From positions 1 through 39,501 of the forward strand of contig CAIPNM010000084.1 in the NCBI GenBank assembly GCA_903866395.1: 39,501 bases of DNA, given 5' to 3'. The notes below the pieces were generated by a model. The model ran no database searches and was not told the origin of the DNA. It saw only the letters and a program-made list of their open reading frames with translations. Positions within the stretch are counted from its first letter, which is position 1; each line of letters opens with the position of its first letter. The position numbers and the translations under genes were made by a program. This stretch comes from an uncultured bacterium. GTDB lineage: Bacteria > Pseudomonadota > Gammaproteobacteria > Burkholderiales > Burkholderiaceae_E. Positions 33,494-39,501 of this stretch are shown here, piece by piece.

Positions 33494-33851
33494 GGGTCTG
33501 CCCCAGCAGCCAGCTCGCGTAGGCCGGCGACACCGCGGCGGGCGAGAGCGCGATCAGCTCTGGCACCTCGTAGGGGTGGAGCTCCCGCAGCCGCGCCTCA
33601 AGCGCCACCCAGCGACGACGCGAGGTCTTGATCAACATCGGCACCTCGGAAGCCTCTTCGATCACGCCCTGCCAACGATAAATCGATACGCAGGGCGCAA
33701 GCAGGTTCACGCAAGCCGCGAGGCGCTCCTCCACCAGCGCGCGAGCAAGCGTCTGGGCGGTCTGCGCGTCTGGCGCGTTGCTGATCGCAAGCACCACGCT
33801 ATCGGGGGGCTCGATTTCAACCGGCGTCGGCGTGACGCGGGGCGTGCTCAT
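33477..33851 (-). CDS. cutA: CutA1 divalent-ion tolerance protein
   Basis: A 124-residue CutA1 family protein, a small ferredoxin-like trimer first linked to copper tolerance in Escherichia coli; its exact role is unsettled. Typical segments are LVEERLAACVNLLAPCVSIYRWQG, shown in part (ERLAACVNLLAPCVSIYRW), EVPMLIKTSRRRW, and LHPYEVPELIALS. The ATG at 33851 overlaps the permease stop by four bases (ATGA), which decides the start; the longer upstream frame is inside the permease gene. The final residues are encoded within the hairpin at 33467-33493. Confidence 0.93.
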   Translation of the reverse strand: MSTPRVTPTPVEIEPPDSVVLAISNAPDAQTAQTLARALVEERLAACVNLLAPCVSIYRWQGVIEEASEVPMLIKTSRRRWVALEARLRELHPYEVPELIALSPAAVSPAYASWLLGQTRRSPR

Positions 33852-34615
33852 AGGGTGTGCCGAAAACGCCGCCGGGTGAGCCATCGGGCGAGGGCGAACG
33901 CGGCAACGGTCCAGCCGACCAGAAGCGCGAGTGGACCCGCCACCGTCGCTGGCCATTCACCAATGACGAGCGGCCGAACAAGGCTCACAGCGGACGCAAG
34001 CGGAAGTACGCCCGCCACGGCTTCCAGCCACGGTGGCAACGCATGCGTGGGGTAGTACACCCCCGAGATAAAGATCATCGGCGTCAGGCAGAGCGTGAAG
34101 TAGAAGGTAAAAAAATCATAGCCTCGCGCGAGCGCATTGAACACCAATCCGATTGCCGCAAAGCACAACCCTGTGAGCAGGATTACCGGCAGCACCGCTG
34201 GCAGGGTCGGGGCCCGTGTCACGCCCAAAGCAAACGCAACCACCACGATCGCCACCCCGGAAAGTGTTGCCTTGCTCGCGGCCCACAGCCACTCGGCCAC
34301 CAGGATATCGTCGAGCTCCACCGGTGCATTCATGAGCGAGTCCCAGGTGCGCTGCACCTGCATTCTGGAAAACGCCGAATAAAGCGACTCAAAACTCGCC
34401 GCCATCGTGGTGCTCATGCAGATCGCGCCGGCTGCGAGGAACACGATATACGGGACACCGTCAACCTCGCCCAGAAAGGCGCCCAGGCCGTAGCCGAAGG
34501 CGAGCAGCGTGATTAGGGGTTCGGCGACATTGCCCACCAGACTGGCTGGCGCAAGCTTTCGCCAGACGAGCAGGTTGCGGCGGTACACCGCCAGTACGCG
34601 TGACGGATCAATCAC
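33848..34615 (-). CDS. ABC-2 type exporter permease, NodJ-like
   Basis: A 255-residue inner-membrane permease with about six helices (e.g. [50 protein letters not shown]). The [19 protein letters not shown] loop and the C-terminal half match the NodJ/ABC-2 group. It begins with GTG at 34615 in the sequence GTGATTGA, overlapping the ATPase stop, so both are coupled. Members of this group export lipo-oligosaccharides, drugs or other lipids; the substrate here is unknown. The alternative start at 34687 lies in the ATPase gene and is rejected. Confidence 0.9.
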   Translation of the reverse strand: MIDPSRVLAVYRRNLLVWRKLAPASLVGNVAEPLITLLAFGYGLGAFLGEVDGVPYIVFLAAGAICMSTTMAASFESLYSAFSRMQVQRTWDSLMNAPVELDDILVAEWLWAASKATLSGVAIVVVAFALGVTRAPTLPAVLPVILLTGLCFAAIGLVFNALARGYDFFTFYFTLCLTPMIFISGVYYPTHALPPWLEAVAGVLPLASAVSLVRPLVIGEWPATVAGPLALLVGWTVAAFALARWLTRRRFRHTL

Positions 34616-35519
34616 GAAGATCCCGTCCGGTGAGCTTGAGAAACACATCCTCGAGATTGGCTGCGCGGCGCAGCACCCGCAGATCACCTACGGCAGAAAG
34701 CATCGCAGCACGCGCTGAATCTGCGGTGTAGAGGTAGAGCGTCTCGCCAACCCGCTCGATGCGCTCTGCGCCGCGCGGCTCGATCGGCGGGAGCGCCGCG
34801 CCGGGACGCCCTGGCATGATCTCAAGCACGATCGGCTCGATATGTGTGGCAATGAGACCCGCAGGCGAGTCGATCGCAATACAGCGGCCATGATCAATGA
34901 TCGCGATCCGATCACACAGTCGCTCGGCCTCTTCCATAAAATGCGTCGTCACCAGGATCGACTTGCCGCGCGCGAGCAACTGCCTCAATCGGTCCCAGAT
35001 CAGGTGCCGCGCCTGCGGATCGAGTCCCGTTGTAGGCTCATCGAGCAGCAACAGTTCGGGGTCATTGACCAACGCGCGTGCCAGCGTGAGGCGGCGCTTC
35101 ATGCCACCTGAAAGCTCATTGATGCGGGCGTCCCGCTTGTGGGCGAGCCCCGCAAATTCGAGCAGTGCCGAAGGGTCGTGTCGCGCTGCCTGCGCACGGG
35201 CCCCAAAGTACCGTGCGAAGACGATCAGGTTTTCAGCGACGGTGAAATCGGGGTCGAGTGCGTCGAGTTGCGGCACCACGCCGATTCGCTCGCGAACCGC
35301 CCTGGCTTCGCGAGGCACCTCGAGACCGAGCACGCGAATATCGCCCGCGTCGGGCCGCGTGAGCCCGAGCAGCATCCTGAGCGTCGTGCTCTTGCCAGCG
35401 CCGTTGGGTCCGAGCAACCCGAAGCAGACGCCCGCCGGAACCTCGAGATCGAGACCATCAACCGCGCGGTGATCGCCAAAGCGCTTGACGAGCCCGCGGG
35501 CTCTGAGGACTGCGCTCAT
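34608..35519 (-). CDS. ABC exporter ATP-binding protein, NodI-like
   Basis: A 303-residue ATPase energising the adjacent permease. Walker A is GPNGAGKST (37-45), the Q-loop is [14 protein letters not shown], the signature is [15 protein letters not shown], Walker B is [12 protein letters not shown], and the H-loop is [14 protein letters not shown]. The C-terminal 80 residues form the DrrA/NodI-type accessory part. It lies 24 bases after rplQ on the same strand, so it may receive readthrough from the alpha operon. It is followed by the permease and cutA with overlapping ends. Confidence 0.94.
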   Translation of the reverse strand: MSAVLRARGLVKRFGDHRAVDGLDLEVPAGVCFGLLGPNGAGKSTTLRMLLGLTRPDAGDIRVLGLEVPREARAVRERIGVVPQLDALDPDFTVAENLIVFARYFGARAQAARHDPSALLEFAGLAHKRDARINELSGGMKRRLTLARALVNDPELLLLDEPTTGLDPQARHLIWDRLRQLLARGKSILVTTHFMEEAERLCDRIAIIDHGRCIAIDSPAGLIATHIEPIVLEIMPGRPGAALPPIEPRGAERIERVGETLYLYTADSARAAMLSAVGDLRVLRRAANLEDVFLKLTGRDLRD

Positions 35520-35543
35520 GGATCAGCCGCGCAAACGCGGCGA

Positions 35544-35933
35544 TCAGCTGGCCACGGGAGCGGTTGCCGCTTCCTCGATGCGGTCCATGAGCCGCACAAG
35601 CGCCATTGGCGCATTGTCGCCCACGCGGTAGCCGAACTTGAGGATGCTGGTGTAGCCGCCGTTGCGCTGCGCATAGCGCGGTCCGAGCTCGTTGAAGAGC
35701 TTGACCACGATATCGCGGTCACGCAGGCGATCAAACGCCAAGCGGCGGTTCGCAAGCGAAGGCTTCTTGCCCAAGGTGATGAGCGGTTCAACGACCCGGC
35801 GAAGTTCCTTCGCCTTGGGCAACGTTGTCTTGATCATCTCATGGCGCAAAAGCGCGATGCAGAGGTTGCGCAGCATTGCCTCGCGGTGGGCGCTGGTGCG
35901 GTTGAGTTTTCTTAGTCCGTGACGGTGACGCAT
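35544..35933 (-). CDS. rplQ: 50S ribosomal protein L17
   Basis: A 129-residue L17 with the typical start [20 protein letters not shown] and the segment [26 protein letters not shown], cited in part as [17 protein letters not shown] short bacterial C-terminal tail follows ([14 protein letters not shown]). It is the last gene of the alpha operon, 28 bases after rpoA. No T-run terminator is visible between it and the ABC ATPase gene. Confidence 0.98.
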   Translation of the reverse strand: MRHRHGLRKLNRTSAHREAMLRNLCIALLRHEMIKTTLPKAKELRRVVEPLITLGKKPSLANRRLAFDRLRDRDIVVKLFNELGPRYAQRNGGYTSILKFGYRVGDNAPMALVRLMDRIEEAATAPVAS

Positions 35934-35961
35934 GATTCGCTTCCTGTGGTCGCGTTCAGGC

Positions 35962-36960
35962 TTACGGGCGCTCGAGGCCCGCAGGCGGCCAATTTTCGAG
36001 CTTCATGCCGAGCGTAAGTCCACGCGAGGCGAGCACTTCCTTGATTTCGTTGAGCGACTTCCGACCCAGGTTGGGGGTCTTCAGCAGCTCGTTCTCGGTA
36101 CGCTGGATCAGATCGCCGATGTAGTAGATGCTCTCGGCCTTGAGGCAGTTGGCCGAACGCACCGTAAGCTCGAGATCATCAACCGGGCGAACCAGGATCG
36201 GATCGATCTGCGGTCCACCCCGGCTCACCACACCCAGCACACCCAGCGTCTCCGAGCCAGGCTCGGCACCCCCTTCGAGCGCAGCAAACACCGAGAGCTG
36301 CTCCACCAAAATGCGCGCCGACTGGCGCACAGCCTCTTCGGGAGCGATCACACCGTTGGTTTCGACATCGACCACCAGACGGTCAAGATCAGTACGTTGC
36401 TCAACGCGTGCGCTCTCGACCTGGTAGCTCACACGGCGAACCGGAGAAAACGACGCATCAAGCACGATTCGGCCGATGGTTTTTGTCTCGTGCAGTTCTC
36501 GCAACGTGCCGGGAACATAGCCACGGCCCCGCTCGACCCGGATCGACATGTCGAGTTTCCCCCCTTCGGTGAGGGTCGCCACGACATGCTCGGGGTTGAC
36601 GATTTCAACGTCGTGCGGCAAGTCGATGTCGGCCGCAGTGACGGGGCCCGGACTGTCCTTGCGCAAGGTGACGAACACCTCATCTCGGTTGTGCAGTTTG
36701 AACACCACGCCCTTCAGGTTGAGGAGCAAGTCGACGACGTCTTCACGAACGCCATCAATCGTGGAGTATTCGTGCACCACGCCCGAAATCTGAACTTCGG
36801 TCGGTGCATAGCCAACCATTGAGGAGAGCAACACACGGCGTAGCGCGTTGCCCAGCGTGTGACCGTAGCCGCGTTCGAACGGCTCCATCACCACGCGGGC
36901 ATGAGCGGCACCGAGTTGCTCGACCTCGACGATGCGCGGCTTCAGCATGGCAGTCTGCAT
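35962..36960 (-). CDS. rpoA: RNA polymerase alpha subunit
   Basis: The scaffold subunit of RNA polymerase, 332 residues. The N-terminal domain (about 1-230) has the dimerisation and beta/beta' contacts ([20 protein letters not shown]). The linker is short. The C-terminal domain (about 250-320) holds the UP-element/activator surface in [17 protein letters not shown] and [18 protein letters not shown]. It is placed between rpsD and rplQ as usual. Confidence 0.99.
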   Translation of the reverse strand: MQTAMLKPRIVEVEQLGAAHARVVMEPFERGYGHTLGNALRRVLLSSMVGYAPTEVQISGVVHEYSTIDGVREDVVDLLLNLKGVVFKLHNRDEVFVTLRKDSPGPVTAADIDLPHDVEIVNPEHVVATLTEGGKLDMSIRVERGRGYVPGTLRELHETKTIGRIVLDASFSPVRRVSYQVESARVEQRTDLDRLVVDVETNGVIAPEEAVRQSARILVEQLSVFAALEGGAEPGSETLGVLGVVSRGGPQIDPILVRPVDDLELTVRSANCLKAESIYYIGDLIQRTENELLKTPNLGRKSLNEIKEVLASRGLTLGMKLENWPPAGLERP

Positions 36961-36974
36961 GGCAATCCTTTAGA

Positions 36975-37598
36975 TTAGCGCGAGTACAACTCGACGATCA
37001 GGCTCTCGTTGATGTCTCCAGCCAGGTCCGCCCGATCGGGCGTCGACTTGAACACACCTTCCATCTTGGTCTTGTCAACCGACACCCAGGAGGGAAAACC
37101 GTGCTGATCGGCGAGGTTGAGCGAATCAACGATACGGGCCTGCACGCGCGACTTTTCGCGAACAGCGATCACGTCATTGGGCTGGACAAGCATGGACGGA
37201 ATGTTGACCGGCTTGCCGTTCAACAATAGCGCCTTGTGGCCGACCAGCTGGCGCGCCTCGGCGCGAGTGGAGCCGAACCCCATGCGGTAGACGACATTGT
37301 CGAGCCGGCTTTCAAGAAGCTTGAGCAGATTCTCGCCGGTGTTGCCCCGACGCCGCACGGCTTCAGCGTAATAGCGACGGAACTGGCGCTCGAGCACACC
37401 GTAGATGCGCTTGACCTTCTGCTTTTCCCGAAGCTGCTTGCCGTAATCGGATGTGCGGGCACCCGAAATGCGGCCGTGCTGGCCGGGCTTGCTGTCGAGC
37501 TTGCATTTTGAATCGAGGCCTCGGCGGGCGCTCTTCAGAAACAGATCCGTGCCTTCACGGCGGGCCAGTTTGGCCTTCGGTCCGGTATAACGTGCCAC
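36975..37598 (-). CDS. rpsD: 30S ribosomal protein S4
   Basis: A primary 16S-binding assembly protein, 207 residues, also a known translational autoregulator of the alpha operon in enterics. Residues after [16 protein letters not shown] lack the zinc cysteines of C+ forms. The S4 domain is in [20 protein letters not shown] onward ([14 protein letters not shown]). The start is GTG, with AAGGGA (37604-37609) upstream. A long, hairpin-rich spacer (37599-37842) separates it from rpsK. Confidence 0.98.
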   Translation of the reverse strand: MARYTGPKAKLARREGTDLFLKSARRGLDSKCKLDSKPGQHGRISGARTSDYGKQLREKQKVKRIYGVLERQFRRYYAEAVRRRGNTGENLLKLLESRLDNVVYRMGFGSTRAEARQLVGHKALLLNGKPVNIPSMLVQPNDVIAVREKSRVQARIVDSLNLADQHGFPSWVSVDKTKMEGVFKSTPDRADLAGDINESLIVELYSR

Positions 37599-37842
37599 GA
37601 TGGTTTCCCTTCTGTTGCGCGAATTAATTCGCGGTCAGTTCGCCTTCGGCGACCCGGCCGCATGAAGCGGCCTCACGGGTGGCGAACGGTGGTCTTGACG
37701 ACTCAGAGTGCCTGCAAGCGCTGGCCGATGGCCGGAGCTCGCGGGCTGGGGCGTTCCTTGCAGTCTGCCCAGGGCGTCCGAGTCGCCGCGCCGCGGGTCT
37801 GCGACGCGAAGTTTCGCCCCAAAAACGATTCCCGATCGGCGA
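37599..37842 (-). promoter_or_regulatory. Structured spacer between rpsK and rpsD
   Basis: A 244-bp gene-free stretch inside an operon where neighbouring spacers are 13-58 bases. Just before rpsD it contains three consecutive symmetric elements: GGCCGC-ATGAA-GCGGCC (37656-37672), TCGCC-TTC-GGCGA (37640-37652) and the perfect 16-bp palindrome CGCGAATTAATTCGCG (37618-37633). Near the rpsK end a weak stem with TTTTT (minus strand, about 37814-37835) could attenuate transcription. This may be an S4-responsive leader or an internal promoter/processing region. The role is inference. Confidence 0.5.
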
Positions 37843-38259
37843 TCAGATCCGGCGACGCTTCGGAGGACGACACCCGTTGTGCGGGATGGGCGTGACGTCC
37901 TGAATCTGCAGGATCTTGATGCCCAACGCATTGAGTGCCCGCACCGAGGACTCCCGCCCGGGACCCGGACCGCGAATCTCAACCTCGAGATTCTTGATAC
38001 CGCATTCCTGGGCTGCGCGGCCCGCCGCCTCGGCTGCCACCTGCGCAGCAAACGGCGTGGACTTGCGCGAGCCCTTAAAGCCCGCACCGCCCGAGGACGC
38101 CCAGGCAAGCGCGTTGCCCTGGCGGTCAGTGATGGTGATGATCGTGTTGTTGAACGAGGCATGCACATGCGCAATGCCGTCAGAGACGTTCTTCTTCGCC
38201 TTCTTACGGTTACGCGATGCCGCGGCCGCCTGAGCGGACGACTGGGACTTGGTTGCCAT
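37843..38259 (-). CDS. rpsK: 30S ribosomal protein S11
   Basis: A platform protein of the small subunit, 138 residues. An Ala/Lys-rich N-terminal arm is followed by the conserved [21 protein letters not shown], cited in part ([19 protein letters not shown]), then [19 protein letters not shown] and the C-terminal [18 protein letters not shown]. Length and ends match the family. It is 30 bases after rpsM. Confidence 0.98.
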   Translation of the reverse strand: MATKSQSSAQAAAASRNRKKAKKNVSDGIAHVHASFNNTIITITDRQGNALAWASSGGAGFKGSRKSTPFAAQVAAEAAGRAAQECGIKNLEVEIRGPGPGRESSVRALNALGIKILQIQDVTPIPHNGCRPPKRRRI

Positions 38260-38289
38260 GAGTGCTTGAACTCCGTTAGCGGGCAGGGC

Positions 38290-38655
<366 letters not shown>

Positions 38656-38668
38656 GGGATGTTTCCTC

Positions 38669-38782
38669 TCAACCCTGACGTTGCTTATGACGCGGATCGC
38701 TGCAGATCACGCGAACGACGCCGTTGCGTTTGATGACCTTGCACTTGCGGCAGATCTTCTTGACGGATGCCATTACCTTCAT
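38669..38782 (-). CDS. rpmJ: 50S ribosomal protein L36
   Basis: A 37-residue L36. The translation begins [20 protein letters not shown] and ends [13 protein letters not shown]. The zinc ligands are Cys11, Cys14, Cys27 and His32, so it is the zinc-binding (C+) form. It sits between infA and rpsM, as expected. Confidence 0.96.
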   Translation of the reverse strand: MKVMASVKKICRKCKVIKRNGVVRVICSDPRHKQRQG

Positions 38783-38822
38783 GATTCACCTCGAGTTTCG
38801 TTCAGTCGGCCATTGGGCCATG

Positions 38823-39041
38823 TCATTTGGCGCGGAATACGATGCGGGCTCGCGAAAGGTCGTAGGGTGTGAGTTCAACCGTAACCTTGTCCCCCGGCAG
38901 AATGCGGATGTAATGCATCCGCATCTTTCCGGAGATGTGGCCGAGCACCACGTGACCGTTTTCGAGCTTGACCCGAAAGGTCGCGTTGGGCAGGTTCTCG
39001 ACCACCTCGCCCTGCATCTGAATGACATCTTCCTTGGCCAT
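38823..39041 (-). CDS. infA: Translation initiation factor IF-1
   Basis: A 72-residue OB-fold factor that binds the ribosomal A site during initiation. It contains [40 protein letters not shown] and [12 protein letters not shown]. The ATG at 39041 has GAGGG upstream; the preceding in-frame TTG is not needed. Located between secY and rpmJ, the usual betaproteobacterial arrangement. Confidence 0.97.
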   Translation of the reverse strand: MAKEDVIQMQGEVVENLPNATFRVKLENGHVVLGHISGKMRMHYIRILPGDKVTVELTPYDLSRARIVFRAK

Positions 39042-39099
39042 CAACCCTCGTTTGTTACCTGTTCTGCTTCGTTAAAAACCGACGCCCTGCGAGGGCGAC

Positions 39100-39501
39100 T
39101 TACAACCCCATGCCCTTTGCCCCAGACTTGCGCAAAAGGCTCTCGTACTGATGTGACATCAGGTAAGCCTGCACCTGTGCCATGAAATCCATGGTGACTA
39201 CCACAATGATCAACAGCGATGTGCCACCGAAATAAAACGGCACGTTCCACTTGAGCACCAGAAACTCTGGCAACAAACACACCGCGGTGATGTAGATGGC
39301 CCCGGCGAGGGTGAGCCGCATCAGGATCTTGTCGATGTAGCGGGCGGTCTGTTCTCCTGGCCGGATCCCAGGCACGAGCGCGCCGCTTTTCTTCAGGTTC
39401 TCGGCGGTTTCACGGCTATTGAAGACCAGCGCAGTGTAGAAGAAACAGAAGAAAATAATGGCCAAAGCATACAGCAGGATGTAGACAGGCTGACCTGGCG
39501 A
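39100..39501 (-). CDS. secY: Preprotein translocase subunit SecY, C-terminal part
   Basis: The last 133 residues of the translocon channel; the rest lies beyond the right edge. Visible are the last helices ([40 protein letters not shown]), the cytoplasmic loop [23 protein letters not shown], cited in part ([20 protein letters not shown]), and the end [19 protein letters not shown]. The gene is intact as far as it is seen, and the frame is open to the window edge. Confidence 0.97.
   Translation of the reverse strand, partial: SPGQPVYILLYALAIIFFCFFYTALVFNSRETAENLKKSGALVPGIRPGEQTARYIDKILMRLTLAGAIYITAVCLLPEFLVLKWNVPFYFGGTSLLIIVVVTMDFMAQVQAYLMSHQYESLLRKSGAKGMGL

Noticed and set aside
35932-36822. 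296-codon open frame antisense to rpoA
   Set aside because: A shadow of the alpha-subunit gene; no domain and no ribosome-binding site supporting it.

Overview
The window is a stretch of GC-rich bacterial chromosome, almost entirely coding. It looks like a betaproteobacterium of the Burkholderiales type. The indications are the gene neighbourhoods (fmdB-DUF502-aspS; ssb-MFS-uvrA; the end of the spc/alpha ribosomal block; cutA-hemB-engB-cytochrome c4-msrPQ-lysA-lptM-cyaY-mrcA; aroK-aroB-dgt-gltB-gltD), a magnesium-type HemB and an AspRS with the non-discriminating signature. No insertion sequence, prophage, CRISPR array or tRNA was seen. Nearly everything is housekeeping.

Layout. 1-4.7 kb (minus strand): aspS (cut by the window edge), a DUF502 membrane protein, an FmdB-type zinc ribbon protein, an aldehyde dehydrogenase and ssb. 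4.7-8.9 kb: an MFS exporter divergent from uvrA. 8.9-16.5 kb: an overlapping class II aldolase/mtnA pair (methylthioadenosine salvage), a secreted histidine phosphatase overlapping hslR, a MaoC hydratase, an amidase overlapping an acyltransferase, and gltD. 16.6-24.5 kb (minus): gltB, dgt, aroB, aroK. 24.6-28.9 kb: mrcA (PBP1A), cyaY, lptM, lysA. 28.9-31.4 kb (minus): msrQ, msrP and cytochrome c4. 31.6-33.5 kb (plus): engB and hemB. 33.5-39.5 kb (minus): cutA, a NodIJ-like ABC exporter pair, then the alpha operon read from the right edge: secY (partial), infA, rpmJ, rpsM, rpsK, rpsD, rpoA, rplQ.

The most interesting element is non-coding. In the engB-hemB gap, on the strand opposite both genes, there is a complete small-RNA gene of about 100 nt. 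It has a sigma70-like promoter (TTGACC-N16-TATCAT), three small hairpins, an 11-nt loop carrying CTCCTCCC (an anti-Shine-Dalgarno mimic) and a textbook intrinsic terminator with seven T. Other points are a structured spacer of about 240 bp between rpsK and rpsD where close spacing is usual, a 16-nt element shared by the upstream regions of fmdB and gltB, and an mtnA-aldolase fusion of function suggesting a DHAP-type methylthioribose shunt. Compared with the order I remember for Burkholderiales, dsbD, the cytochrome c assembly genes resB/ccsA and pilMNOPQ all appear to be missing from this locus.

How the genes work together: the region combines translation and transcription core functions, nitrogen assimilation (GltBD), shikimate and lysine synthesis, cell-wall assembly, haem and cytochrome functions, and periplasmic methionine sulfoxide repair, with a few accessory enzymes between them.
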